Origin: a virus
Virus record (IMG/VR): IMGVR_UViG_3300046810_000101
Location: 103,827-167,826 of that record
DNA: 64,000 nucleotides
Strand: one strand, 5' to 3'
Made by a program: the position numbers and the translations under genes. The notes beneath the pieces are model-generated. The model had not been told where the DNA came from. It searched no databases and worked only from the letters and a program-made list of their open reading frames with translations. Positions 15,431-23,530 of this stretch are shown piece after piece; position 1 is the first letter of the stretch; each line of letters opens with the position of its first letter.

Positions 15431-16135
15431 TTAATTTTGAATATTGTGGGTATACAACACAAAATTGATAGGTTCGGGATGCTTCATCACCATACCCGCC
15501 GTAACGGCTCGGATATTGTTGAAAGCCTCTTTCGCCGGTCGCTGTGTAATCCCAAGCATTTCCAAAACATAACCACGGGTGTTCATGTCATTCCACGGCT
15601 TTTGATCGGGCCAGACCTTACCCAATAGTTTATGTTCACCTTCGTAATGGAAACGATCATTGGATTCTGCGATAATACCTAACCGCCGATCTAGTTTGAC
15701 AACACCACGGATCAATTGTTCCTTCTGGCGTTTCTGTTCCTTATAACCATTGTCGCCGGGTTTGAACCCACGGTCATCGAACGCACCACGATTGTAATAC
15801 TTTCGAATCCATTCTGGTGAAATTGCAGAGACGAATTCAAACTCACTCTTGCGGCGCAGAAAATGTTCGTGGGTAATCGGGGAATCCCCAACACTCCAAG
15901 CCTTTTCCGCTGTCAACTGGCGAGTTGTCCGGTACACAAACACCGGGTCACTCGGAAGCATCATGATCGCTGACATACAATGCCCAGCAGTCGGAGCCAC
16001 ACAAATACGCTTAACACGCGGTTCGTCCTCACCAGCCGAATACGGCAAGCGTGGGGACAATTCCATCGTATTACCCATAAAGTCTTGGGTGACAAAATAC
16101 CAGTAGCGCTTAGTCTTTTGAATTCGTTTGCTCAT
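15431..16135 (-). CDS. Basic protein of unknown function
   Basis: A 234-residue basic protein. It is TAATG-coupled to the upstream gene and ends just above a promoter. No domain recognised. Confidence 0.65.
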   Translation of the reverse strand: MSKRIQKTKRYWYFVTQDFMGNTMELSPRLPYSAGEDEPRVKRICVAPTAGHCMSAIMMLPSDPVFVYRTTRQLTAEKAWSVGDSPITHEHFLRRKSEFEFVSAISPEWIRKYYNRGAFDDRGFKPGDNGYKEQKRQKEQLIRGVVKLDRRLGIIAESNDRFHYEGEHKLLGKVWPDQKPWNDMNTRGYVLEMLGITQRPAKEAFNNIRAVTAGMVMKHPEPINFVLYTHNIQN

Positions 16136-16785
16136 TAGATTTTACCAGTTGCGCGCAACTCGCTCAGGTTGAACTGCGGAAATGATGTAATGAATTGATC
16201 AATTGGCATTGGGTTATTGATCAGGTTTTCCATACCATGCGATTTGACGGTGGACAGGGAATCACCCTTGCCGCAATACCAGCTATAACTAGTTTCAAAC
16301 CCATCGACATAGGACCGGTTATAAGAACCCGGCAAATACCCTTTGGCGATCTTTTTCAGGTAATAAGCCTTCTCACCATCAAAATAATTACGGTCTTTCA
16401 ACCACTCGGAACGTGATTCCCCGAACATGTCTTGGGAATTGCCATTCAGTTTCATAACAACACCGGACCAAACATTGGTGTTACGGTCTTGTACAATCGC
16501 GATCAGGTAACGCCAAGTAACTTTCGGCTTTTCAATCGGCTTGTTCGGGTCGAGTTTGTCTTTATACTTCGCCCGTTCCGAATCCATCCAACCGGTTTTA
16601 CCCGAAACGTGGAATTGTTCCGTAGAAACCATCAACTGTGCGGGACCATACAGACCACAACTGGTTCGAACCATCGTCGGGGTATACCCAGTCACGACGC
16701 CCTTACTGAAACTGCGATTGTTCACTGCTACGACGAAATCACCGATCTTGATAGGTACTTCCAAAAAATCCTTGTATTCCATCAT
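16135..16785 (-). CDS. Protein of unknown function with SH3-like start
   Basis: A 216-residue protein. Its first 40 residues (IKIGDFVVAVNN..) resemble the openings of the products at 18891 and 3389. The rest is aromatic-rich and unrecognised. Two adjacent ATG codons mark the start. Confidence 0.6.
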   Translation of the reverse strand: MMEYKDFLEVPIKIGDFVVAVNNRSFSKGVVTGYTPTMVRTSCGLYGPAQLMVSTEQFHVSGKTGWMDSERAKYKDKLDPNKPIEKPKVTWRYLIAIVQDRNTNVWSGVVMKLNGNSQDMFGESRSEWLKDRNYFDGEKAYYLKKIAKGYLPGSYNRSYVDGFETSYSWYCGKGDSLSTVKSHGMENLINNPMPIDQFITSFPQFNLSELRATGKI

Positions 16786-16979
16786 TTACGCATATCCGCC
16801 AATTTCTCAAAGTGCTTTACCGCAAGTTCTTTTGTTTTGAGTGGGTTCTTCGCCCCGAAGAAACATGGGTCTTTCAATTCTGATTTGATCTGGGAGTCTT
16901 TCCAACTCGCCAGCAGCTTGCGACCGTGTGGGGTGGCTGCCAGAGCCAAACGAACATTCTTAACCAAAATATCAAACAT
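16782..16979 (-). CDS. Small basic protein of unknown function
   Basis: A 65-residue basic helical protein, ATGA-coupled downstream. Not recognised. Confidence 0.5.
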   Translation of the reverse strand: MFDILVKNVRLALAATPHGRKLLASWKDSQIKSELKDPCFFGAKNPLKTKELAVKHFEKLADMRK

Positions 16980-16984
16980 GCTTC

Positions 16985-17185
16985 TTACTCTCCCATACGA
17001 TCAGTAATACGTTCGGACCAATCGATAGTGCGTTCAACAATGCCCGCGATATCGTGAAAATAGGACTCTACGTCGGATAACATCAAATCTTCTACAGCCT
17101 GCCCGGTGCGAACGGAAAAGTCTTCCATTACAGCACGGGTTGGATCGGATTCAATCTTTGTATCAAATTCTGTGAAAAGGATCAT
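16985..17185 (-). CDS. Small acidic protein of unknown function
   Basis: A 66-residue acidic helical protein, ATGA-coupled to the upstream zinc protein. Not recognised. Confidence 0.5.
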   Translation of the reverse strand: MILFTEFDTKIESDPTRAVMEDFSVRTGQAVEDLMLSDVESYFHDIAGIVERTIDWSERITDRMGE

Positions 17186-17520
17186 TTATACTTCCCGGCC
17201 ATATGACCTTTGCTGGTCGCGTGCCACCCGTCACAGTTTTTGCAGTGATAGACATTGGTTGCTGCGTGTTTGCCTTTTGATTTGACCATACCCACAGATG
17301 TAACAAGTCTTGCATCAGCTTCGGAGGCGTAACGTTTCTTGAAGCAGATGAATTGATTCGAACCGAGATTCCAACCCACAATCCGACCATCAAACAGAAC
17401 TTCGGACACATTGAACCGTTCGTACAGGGATTTAACTTTCTGACGGCGAAGGTTTGGGTCACGATATTCGCGATAGGTAGCAACGGCGAGGTCGCGACTG
17501 AATTGGGTGGTTGAGTACAT
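17182..17520 (-). CDS. Basic zinc-finger protein
   Basis: A 112-residue basic protein with a C-terminal CKNCDGWH...H pattern, a likely zinc knuckle. It has a Shine-Dalgarno (AGGAGC) and a promoter at 17571-17598, so it begins a transcript. Probably binds nucleic acid; role unknown. Confidence 0.6.
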   Translation of the reverse strand: MYSTTQFSRDLAVATYREYRDPNLRRQKVKSLYERFNVSEVLFDGRIVGWNLGSNQFICFKKRYASEADARLVTSVGMVKSKGKHAATNVYHCKNCDGWHATSKGHMAGKYK

Positions 17521-17570
17521 AATTTGCTCCTAATTCTGTTTCGATGATGGCGTATCTGCCTTGTGTGGTT

Positions 17571-17598
17571 ATCATACCGTGTTTTCATTCAGTTTCAA
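17571..17598 (-). promoter_or_regulatory. Sigma70-like promoter
   Basis: TTGAAA (17593-17598), 16 bp, TATGAT (17571-17576). The transcript leader contains CATCGAAACAGAA (17534-17546), shared with two other promoter regions. Confidence 0.7.
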
Positions 17599-17645
17599 AC
17601 ACTTTCGGGACAAATATTTCTGTTTCAATTCAATCAGTAGGCAAC

Positions 17646-17670
17646 AAAAAGCCCGGACGAACCGGGCTAT
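17646..17670 (-). terminator. Intrinsic terminator
   Basis: AGCCCGG, short loop, CCGGGCT then T-run on the minus strand, immediately after the HAD gene stop at 17676. Confidence 0.9.
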
Positions 17671-17675
17671 TGAAA

Positions 17676-18206
17676 TTACTTGCCGTAGCTGACAAACATC
17701 GGGTCAATTTCTCTCCGATGCTTCTTCATACCACTTTGCCACCACGGATCTGTGAAACCATACCGTTTCCGGTAGTGCTGCACACCAAGCAGGGTGTATT
17801 GCCAATCAGCCGGGTCAAACCCAGCTTTGTCATCAACGATAATTGATGTATAAAACTTTGCATCAAAGTATCCAGTCTTGGTGTTAGCCTCAAGAGGATT
17901 GGTATTGACAGCCAGAACCTTGATACCCGCATCTGCGAAGAATTTAACCACTGCCGGAATTTCTTCCGGTTGTAGCGAACTCCAGAGGATGAAATAGGTT
18001 TCATCAAAATCTGAGAGCTGTTTCAAGATACCCGGAATGTCCGGGTGAATCCATTCGTAGGTGTTTTGCTGGTAGTTACCATGCAGCACCGTACCATGCA
18101 GGTCTAACGACCAGTAGATACGCTGCCATCCACGTTCTTGGGATACCCGATACGCACGATCAATTGCTTTGAGAAGTGACAAATTCTTTAATCTTCGCGG
18201 AGCCAA
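17676..18206 (-). CDS. HAD-like hydrolase
   Basis: Up to 176 residues. The HAD motif I is DLHGTV near residue 34, motif II is the serine region ILWSSL near 74, and an acidic motif IV-like VDDKAGFDP lies near 124. HAD enzymes are mostly phosphatases; this type resembles short cytosolic phage and bacterial ones that may act on nucleotides. The start is unclear: no ATG is available and TTG codons at 18206 or 18182 would overlap the glutaredoxin gene. Ends at a terminator. Confidence 0.7.
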   Translation of the reverse strand: MAPRRLKNLSLLKAIDRAYRVSQERGWQRIYWSLDLHGTVLHGNYQQNTYEWIHPDIPGILKQLSDFDETYFILWSSLQPEEIPAVVKFFADAGIKVLAVNTNPLEANTKTGYFDAKFYTSIIVDDKAGFDPADWQYTLLGVQHYRKRYGFTDPWWQSGMKKHRREIDPMFVSYGK

Positions 18207-18384
18207 TCACACGATCACCAGCTTCTGTAATCATGGTTGGGAGTGAACGGATTGTGTTTGCCTGAGCTACGTCCGGGAACTGATCGATATCGATGTATTC
18301 GTAGGCTACGCCCTGTGCATCCAGAAACTGTTTGGCGGTTTTGCAGTTACCGCACCATTCAGCGCCAAAAATCTTATGTGTCAT
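18160..18384 (-). CDS. nrdC: Glutaredoxin
   Basis: A 74-residue glutaredoxin: WCGNCK redox motif at residues 10-15, the cis-proline SLPT near 48-51, and a GxxxI/K C-terminal helix. Like T4 NrdC (87 residues) it probably reduces ribonucleotide reductase or host targets. It overlaps the downstream HAD gene by up to 47 bases. Confidence 0.85.
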   Translation of the reverse strand: MTHKIFGAEWCGNCKTAKQFLDAQGVAYEYIDIDQFPDVAQANTIRSLPTMITEAGDRVIGSAKIKEFVTSQSN

Positions 18385-18562
18385 TACTGTTTTCTAAACC
18401 TGTGTTGATTCGATGTAATGCGCAGTCCAGCAAGTCGATGTGGTCTTGATCGACTGGTTTACCCAATTCCATCAATTCACGTAGAGCTTCAAGGGCTCTG
18501 GTCGCTTGTTCGATTTGCATTACATTCGAGATTGATATTTCGATTATTTGTGGATCACTCAT
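18374..18562 (-). CDS. Small helical protein of unknown function
   Basis: A 62-residue acidic helical protein. The ATG at 18562 forms an ATGA overlap. Not recognised. Confidence 0.5.
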   Translation of the reverse strand: MSDPQIIEISISNVMQIEQATRALEALRELMELGKPVDQDHIDLLDCALHRINTGLENSNDT

Positions 18563-18837
18563 TTGTACCGCCCTTCCGGTAGAAGCTCTTTCGGATACCA
18601 AAGGGCCATACGTGGTATTTTGATGGTTTGCTTCAATCGGGCCGGGGTATAAGACCGGATTACGTCACGCTGAAAAATATCTTCATAGATTGGGGTGTGT
18701 TCGTGGACGGCTACATAGCCTTCTTTCGGATAACCTTCAACAAGGTACAAACGCCCTTCGTTGTGTTGATCCATTCGAATGAACCATTCACCCGGAACCA
18801 CATCCCTACCATATCTGTCAACAAGCATTACCGACAT
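18559..18837 (-). CDS. Protein of unknown function below an inverted repeat
   Basis: A 92-residue protein from the ATG at 18837. A longer start at 18873 is possible but lies inside a 14-bp inverted repeat that looks like a promoter and operator, so I prefer the inner start. Sequence (DRYGRDVVPGEWF, VAVHEHTPIY) suggests a beta-rich protein. Not recognised. Confidence 0.5.
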   Translation of the reverse strand: MSVMLVDRYGRDVVPGEWFIRMDQHNEGRLYLVEGYPKEGYVAVHEHTPIYEDIFQRDVIRSYTPARLKQTIKIPRMALWYPKELLPEGRYK

Positions 18838-18839
18838 CC

Positions 18840-18881
18840 ATTCTGTTTTGGTACGACCATAATACCATACCAAAACAGAAT
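18840..18881 (-). promoter_or_regulatory. Inverted repeat around a promoter -10 (putative operator)
   Basis: Perfect 14-bp arms, ATTCTGTTTTGGTA (18840-18853) and its complement (18868-18881), with a 14-bp spacer. The spacer includes a TATTAT -10-like box (18859-18864), with TTTGTA 17 bp upstream (18882-18887). This arrangement suits a dimeric repressor or activator. Confidence 0.6.
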
Positions 18882-18890
18882 TACAAACAG

Positions 18891-19205
18891 TTAGTGGAAA
18901 TATATGCTCATATTAGGATGGGTTTCATCCACGAACTGAATGTAGCCGGGTGGGAGGATTACACCACGGGATGGCGTTTGGATACAGGACTTGCGTTCAC
19001 CAACCACATAATACGGGCCAATGAATGCATAAGGCGGCTGTGAATCGCGCAATCGACCTAATTTGTGGGTACTGATATTTCCCTTCTTTTCATCGATCTT
19101 TCGAACCACATGAATTTGGGTGACCGCCGACCGACCACTGAGGGATGAATAAACAACGATGTCACCAACTTTATACGGTTGGTCGATTTTATCAATTATA
19201 GGCAT
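18891..19205 (-). CDS. Protein of unknown function, paralogue of the next gene upstream
   Basis: A 104-residue beta-rich protein. The motifs YKVGDIVVY at the start and GVILPPGYI near the end match MVGHFIAY and AVVLPDGYF in the 19192-19464 product, so they are tandem duplicates. The ATG at 19205 is chosen for its small overlap. Function unknown. Confidence 0.55.
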   Translation of the reverse strand: MPIIDKIDQPYKVGDIVVYSSLSGRSAVTQIHVVRKIDEKKGNISTHKLGRLRDSQPPYAFIGPYYVVGERKSCIQTPSRGVILPPGYIQFVDETHPNMSIYFH

Positions 19206-19464
19206 AAAGTTCTTCGCGGGTGTTGAAGTAGCCATCAGGTAGGACAACAGCGGATGCTGGGAATTTGAGGCAAACTGTCTTGTCACCCCCACGGTAGAAT
19301 GGTTCGCCTATCTCTTTCTGATAATATTCAATCGCAGAAATGGTATCGCTATTTCGATTAAGCTTGGCAACCTTGTAAACACCCATACCACCAGACGATG
19401 TGGCATACGCGATGAAATGACCGACCATAATTTCACGGTCGGCGTAATCTAGAATTGGTTCCAT
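19192..19464 (-). CDS. Protein of unknown function, paralogue of the next gene downstream
   Basis: A 90-residue beta-rich protein sharing its frame of motifs with the 18891-19205 product. It lies just below a terminator, so its own promoter is unclear. Function unknown. Confidence 0.55.
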   Translation of the reverse strand: MEPILDYADREIMVGHFIAYATSSGGMGVYKVAKLNRNSDTISAIEYYQKEIGEPFYRGGDKTVCLKFPASAVVLPDGYFNTREELYAYN

Positions 19465-19482
19465 CAAATTATTCCGAGCAAT

Positions 19483-19510
19483 AAAAAAGGCGGCTAACGC
19501 CGCCCTTTTA
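19483..19510 (-). terminator. Intrinsic terminator
   Basis: AAGGGCGGCG...CGCCGCCTTTTTT-type hairpin on the minus strand after the lipoprotein gene ending at 19522. Confidence 0.85.
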
Positions 19511-19521
19511 GGGGGTTGTGA

Positions 19522-19833
19522 TTATTCTTGGGTTTGTGCGACCGGTGCCGGTGTCTGGATCACAGTCGGTGACGTGCTGATTTCGACCATTCGATCACAT
19601 GCCAACGACCGGGCGACTTCTTCACAGTCGTATCGGTTTTGTTTGGTCTTCGGACCATTCAGATAGCATTGGTTGAACTGTTGGATCACCAATTGCTTCT
19701 GAATCAGGGATGAACAGTTATAGAACACCCGTGTAGAGTCTGTGCGATTTTCACTGTGATTGACTTCTTCTTTCGAAGCACAACCACCCAGAGTGACAAG
19801 GGCCAGAGCCAGTACAATCAATTTACCTTTCAT
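19522..19833 (-). CDS. Lipoprotein
   Basis: A 103-residue lipoprotein: MKGKLIVLALALVTLGGC places a lipobox LGGC near residues 15-18, followed by a charged mature part with four cysteines and a proline/threonine-rich tail. I chose the ATG at 19833 since it alone has a Shine-Dalgarno (AAGGAAA). Function unknown; periplasmic or outer-membrane anchored. Confidence 0.75.
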   Translation of the reverse strand: MKGKLIVLALALVTLGGCASKEEVNHSENRTDSTRVFYNCSSLIQKQLVIQQFNQCYLNGPKTKQNRYDCEEVARSLACDRMVEISTSPTVIQTPAPVAQTQE

Positions 19834-19849
19834 GCGGAATTTCCTTTTG

Positions 19850-20461
19850 TTATCCAATCGGATCAGTGAGAACTAGTTGACCGGTGGGGCGAATCATCCA
19901 GTTTGACCCGTGACAATCCACTTTCGCATCCGGTAACCCAGCCATCCAAATCACGATATCTGCTAGGTTGTTTGTATTGTAGTTACGGTTCCCGCGCATG
20001 TCAAACTGATTCCGCAAAAAATCTGCAATTTTCTTTCGTTTACCATTCAGGGTTTTAAACTGATTGATAAACCATTGATTTCTACAGAGTTTTACGACAT
20101 TCGACATTCCGACACTATGAACGATTTCGCTTTCATAGAGCCGTTCCATACAGGCTATTGCTCGACCATCATCCACAAACATATTATAAATTTTTGGCAT
20201 CAATGGATTTGAGTCCATATGCCGGGTGACATGCTCTGCGTACTGAATCCAAGGGTCAGACCCTTTCCACGACAGTTTGAACACCCGCTCAGAATCGATT
20301 TGCCCAATCACCGACGAGTAAAACCCGGTTCCGTGATATTTCCATCCAACCGGCATCAAGCGTTGAAGCTCTAGGGTTTCGTGGAAGACGCGGGGAGCGT
20401 GTTGCATTGCTCCCTGCAAATCACCAGCAATCAGACAATCAATTAGTTTTGCGACATCCAT
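19850..20461 (-). CDS. Kinase-like protein A (phage protein kinase fold)
   Basis: A 203-residue protein with a short kinase-like layout. A glycine loop GTGFYSSV sits at residues 44-51, a lysine in VFKLSW at 62, and near the end a catalytic-loop-like DCHGSN (D182, N187) and TDP (D201). These match the HxD...N and DFG-type acids of aminoglycoside-phosphotransferase or eukaryotic-like kinases. It may phosphorylate host proteins or a small molecule. It overlaps the similar upstream gene by 19 bases; the pair looks like a tandem duplication. Confidence 0.65.
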   Translation of the reverse strand: MDVAKLIDCLIAGDLQGAMQHAPRVFHETLELQRLMPVGWKYHGTGFYSSVIGQIDSERVFKLSWKGSDPWIQYAEHVTRHMDSNPLMPKIYNMFVDDGRAIACMERLYESEIVHSVGMSNVVKLCRNQWFINQFKTLNGKRKKIADFLRNQFDMRGNRNYNTNNLADIVIWMAGLPDAKVDCHGSNWMIRPTGQLVLTDPIG

Positions 20462-21276
20462 GAAAACTTAGTGCCTTGCTCCAGTTGCGTGTAGCCATTC
20501 AAAATGTCACAGATTGGGTCAGTCAGGACCGGGAAGCCATCGCGATGCATGACGTTGCTTGAGCTGATATCGTCACAGCCACGTACAGAATTTCGGTGGT
20601 CTTCGTAAACCCTAGCAGCAACAATTGCATCAATCGGACTGTGCTTAATGAACTGCCCGAACGTAAATTCGGCATTTTCCATGTAGCGGTCCACGTCGAA
20701 GTCTTCGAAAAAGGATTCGTCGGCCAGATCACCGAGCGAACCATCCTCAAAGGACAGGCCGACGCCAAGATGCAGATGCTCTACCACAGCGATGTACAGA
20801 TGTCCACGTTGTTCAATCGATTTGATGTTAGGGATATACGGGTTCCCTTGGTGCTGCGTGCAAGTCTTCATCCAACCAAACCCACCATCTACAGGCGAAT
20901 AAAAGTTGTCCCGGCAGTTGACTTTCAACACCCACTCAGGGCCGAGGCTAAACACCTCTGCGAAAGATCCATTGCCGATGAAAATAAAGCACTTAGCAAG
21001 CACTTCGGAGATAAATTCGAGGTCATACCCACTATCAGGTACGCCATCTACCGGAGTAAACTCACTGCCGAGTTTATCCTTGGTCGCATACTTGCCGAAG
21101 ATTTGAATCAAATTCTTCGGCAAGTTACGGATATCATCTTGTACGGCCTTGACATCAGCAACTGCTTGATGTACTAGATCGTCGTAGGACGGACCAATTT
21201 TAACTACACCACCTGCAAAGGAAATGCAAAAACTATCTGCACACCCCATATCTGCAACCGCTGCAACTGCGCCCAT
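20443..21276 (-). CDS. Kinase-like protein B (phage protein kinase fold)
   Basis: A 277-residue protein with GNGSFAEVF near residue 100, a lysine in WVLKVN, then DDISSSNVM and LTDPI near the C-terminus: the same catalytic D, N and metal-binding D order as the adjacent kinase-like protein. The N-terminal 90 residues are extra and unrecognised. Both copies keep the key residues, so both may be active. Substrate unknown. Confidence 0.6.
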   Translation of the reverse strand: MGAVAAVADMGCADSFCISFAGGVVKIGPSYDDLVHQAVADVKAVQDDIRNLPKNLIQIFGKYATKDKLGSEFTPVDGVPDSGYDLEFISEVLAKCFIFIGNGSFAEVFSLGPEWVLKVNCRDNFYSPVDGGFGWMKTCTQHQGNPYIPNIKSIEQRGHLYIAVVEHLHLGVGLSFEDGSLGDLADESFFEDFDVDRYMENAEFTFGQFIKHSPIDAIVAARVYEDHRNSVRGCDDISSSNVMHRDGFPVLTDPICDILNGYTQLEQGTKFSWMSQN

Positions 21277-21303
21277 TCCGTTTTAGCCCCAATGCCCTAG
21301 GTT

Positions 21304-21504
21304 TTATGTTGGTTGTTTTTTGTGCAGCTTGTAATCTGCTGGGCAGTGTTTGTTCCAGATCGAAGCGTCCAGATCCAAAATTCCCTGTTGACGACAAAGT
21401 GTCTCGAACGATGTTCTCCCCGCGTGGTACACCTTGCTGTCATCGCTATATTGATAGAACCAATCGTGCTTTGCAAGCAGTTTTTCGTAATCAGACAGTA
21501 ACAT
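21304..21504 (-). CDS. Small protein of unknown function
   Basis: A 66-residue mixed protein between the kinase and hydrolase genes, overlapping the latter by 14 bases. Not recognised. Confidence 0.5.
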   Translation of the reverse strand: MLLSDYEKLLAKHDWFYQYSDDSKVYHAGRTSFETLCRQQGILDLDASIWNKHCPADYKLHKKQPT

Positions 21505-21973
21505 TCAGGGTAAATTCCGCTTTTTCAAGTTCGAGCCAAGCTTTGTGGTAGGTCTGGACGCGGGCGATGTCGCTAGGACGCACGCCCTTGAGCCGGGTGA
21601 TGCACGAATTGTGCTGTAGGTCACCTTTTTTGATCCGAATAATATCTACCCGACCTGCGGTAATCAGTCGCTGAATGAAATCCTCATAGGGTTCATCCTT
21701 ACGACGGGTCAACAGATCCAGACCAGATTCGAATTCTTCCAGAACGTCATATGCTCTGGCTTGGACCAACAAATGTTGAACCATTTCTGGGTGGTCTTCC
21801 TTGACATCATGACAAACCGCCAGTGCAAGGCTTACCGGGTTGGTAACGCCAAGTTTCCGTGCATTTTCCATGACGGTAATACAGTGCAAAATGTATGCCT
21901 TACCGCCCTTGTCTACATCAAATTGATGTGCCATCGCAGCTACTGCAAAAACACCACCCAGAAGAGTTCCCAT
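21491..21973 (-). CDS. SpoT/Mesh1-like HD hydrolase (possible alarmone hydrolase)
   Basis: A 160-residue HD-domain protein. H30 (YILHCITV), H55-D56 (CHDVKEDH, with E59 and D60) and KGDLQHNS near 116 correspond to the H...HDxxED...D.xHN pattern of the ppGpp hydrolase domain in SpoT and Mesh1. Such enzymes remove the 3'-pyrophosphate of (p)ppGpp or, in Mesh1, act on NADPH. The tight fit to the ED diad and the D-xx-HN motif supports alarmone hydrolase over generic HD. A phage would use it to blunt stringent response or toxSAS defence. This role is inferred. Confidence 0.65.
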   Translation of the reverse strand: MGTLLGGVFAVAAMAHQFDVDKGGKAYILHCITVMENARKLGVTNPVSLALAVCHDVKEDHPEMVQHLLVQARAYDVLEEFESGLDLLTRRKDEPYEDFIQRLITAGRVDIIRIKKGDLQHNSCITRLKGVRPSDIARVQTYHKAWLELEKAEFTLNVTV

Positions 21974-22332
21974 TACTTGACTTCCTGTGCCTTGGATACG
22001 TTAGGGAACCAGCTAAAGAACTGGACGCGCACGCCATTGGTCTTGAATGTGTACTTGGTGTCTTTCTTGATTTCACCGTACATGTCAGCGGAATTGAATT
22101 TCCAATTCAGCCACGAATCACGGTTTTCCAGAACACCTTTGTCGGTATAGATCAGGTACTTGCAATTACCCTGAGACGAACAACGCTCGCCCTTGTCGGT
22201 TACGGTCGCGGTTACTTCGTCGCTGGTCGCCAGATACAGAACAGCTTTGGCACCACCGAACAACAGAAAGATCGCCAGAACTGTACCGTAGAGCAACAGT
22301 TCAACCGCCGAATTACCTTTTTGACTTTTCAT
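21973..22332 (-). CDS. DUF1523-like membrane-anchored protein
   Basis: A 119-residue protein with an N-terminal membrane segment (about residues 10-33) and a beta-rich domain containing YLIYTDKGVLENRDSW and KFNSADMYGEIK. These motifs recall a family of bacterial and phage inner-membrane proteins (DUF1523). Two cysteines could pair in the periplasm. Function unknown. Confidence 0.6.
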   Translation of the reverse strand: MKSQKGNSAVELLLYGTVLAIFLLFGGAKAVLYLATSDEVTATVTDKGERCSSQGNCKYLIYTDKGVLENRDSWLNWKFNSADMYGEIKKDTKYTFKTNGVRVQFFSWFPNVSKAQEVK

Positions 22333-22340
22333 CAAATCCC

Positions 22341-22640
22341 TTACTTCGTGTAGTGGCTGGCAATCGCCAACAGATTATTAAGCTCTTTGGACAGTTCAAC
22401 CTTGTCCAGCTTTGGTTCGTTTTCAACCGTACTGATCAGAGCCATGATGTTTTTGCGTTCTTCGAACGAAATCGGCAGGTTATCGGCAACCCAGCTAAGG
22501 ATTGTAATAGCCGAAACAGTTGCGGTTTCATAGAAGGTCTTGCGGGCCATCAGATCCCGAACATCACCGATATTCAGTTTGATCTTTTGGGAATCGGCGG
22601 TAGCCGAGTATTGAACCAGTGTGTCGTTAAGTTTGCTCAT
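22341..22640 (-). CDS. Helical protein of unknown function
   Basis: A 99-residue helical protein, first gene after the promoter at 22647-22675. Not recognised. Confidence 0.6.
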   Translation of the reverse strand: MSKLNDTLVQYSATADSQKIKLNIGDVRDLMARKTFYETATVSAITILSWVADNLPISFEERKNIMALISTVENEPKLDKVELSKELNNLLAIASHYTK

Positions 22641-22646
22641 GAGCCT

Positions 22647-22675
22647 ATTCTATATCAGTTTTGAGTTGTTTTAAA
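22647..22675 (-). promoter_or_regulatory. Phage promoter, TTTAAA-N17 variant
   Basis: TTTAAA (22670-22675), 17 bp, TAGAAT (22647-22652), a near match to the TTTAGA class. It lies just above the ATG at 22640. Confidence 0.6.
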
Positions 22676-22692
22676 CAGAATCGAAAAATATT

Positions 22693-22995
22693 TTATCGAT
22701 AGCTGGATTCGTAGGTGCCGGTAATGCCGATTTCGATTGTGAAATCATCACCCATATTGAATTCGTTGAATTCCCATCCACTTAGATACAGCAAATCCCG
22801 ACCGTTGGCTTCGAAGAAATCCCAACATGCGGGAGAAACCTTTACATCAAATTCCAGCTTTAGGGATTTGCGATTCAACCCAGTAACCGGGGCATTCACC
22901 ATCGCCTTTGCAATGGCTTCCCGAGCTTCGTTAAGGTGAATCTGTACACGCTGCGAAAAGATCGTAACCGGCGTTGGTACTGAAACCTGATTCAT
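22693..22995 (-). CDS. Protein of unknown function, overlapping upstream gene by 65 bases
   Basis: A 100-residue beta-rich protein. An AGGAA Shine-Dalgarno supports the ATG at 22995, even though this leaves a 65-base overlap with the SLOG-like gene. Not recognised. Confidence 0.5.
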   Translation of the reverse strand: MNQVSVPTPVTIFSQRVQIHLNEAREAIAKAMVNAPVTGLNRKSLKLEFDVKVSPACWDFFEANGRDLLYLSGWEFNEFNMGDDFTIEIGITGTYESSYR

Positions 22996-23530
22996 TCTGC
23001 ATCAATTCCTGTGCGTAGATTTTATAAAGGGCTTCCCGATCTTGGGGCTCCCAGAGATTGAACGTGGTGATTCTCAAGCCCTTGGCCAGATTGAACGCTG
23101 TAGCCGTACCACCCTTGACCGTTCGGCCTCTTGGTGGGGCACACGCGACAACCAAATCAGCCTTTGACTTTAGGTCGTCACCCAATACCTGAAACACGTT
23201 GCGGGTATGGGCGTTCTGTGCGAATTCATCAATTTCATCAAATCTTGGATGTATTCTTCTGGCGATGTCCTGAGCTTCAAACCACAAGTCCCCAAATTCG
23301 CTGGGGACTTTGAAACAATCAGCATTGGATCGACCATTGAAATTTGGTTCAGGTAGATAAATCGTTTTCCGATCCGATTCTACAAACCCCAATTCCCAAG
23401 CGCTATCCGCGCCTCTAGCACCACCAGACCGCAGATGCCAGCCTTTATTAGCGAGGACTGTAGCGAGGTTCTGACAAATCTTAAATTGGATTGCATCAAT
23501 TTCCCTCGAACCGATTCCAGTAACGATCAA
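22931..23530 (-). CDS. SLOG/DprA-like Rossmann protein
   Basis: A 199-residue protein opening MIVTGIGSRE, then LRSGGARGADSAWELG and KTIYLP: the nucleotide-binding GSR and GGARGxD motifs of DprA/LOG-type SLOG domains. SLOG proteins bind nucleotides or ADP-ribose derivatives; in Thoeris ThsA a SLOG domain senses the immune signal. A stand-alone phage SLOG could therefore bind a defence signal, or process nucleotides; this is speculation. Coupled as ATGA to the upstream gene. Confidence 0.65.
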   Translation of the reverse strand: MIVTGIGSREIDAIQFKICQNLATVLANKGWHLRSGGARGADSAWELGFVESDRKTIYLPEPNFNGRSNADCFKVPSEFGDLWFEAQDIARRIHPRFDEIDEFAQNAHTRNVFQVLGDDLKSKADLVVACAPPRGRTVKGGTATAFNLAKGLRITTFNLWEPQDREALYKIYAQELMQNESGFSTNAGYDLFAACTDSP

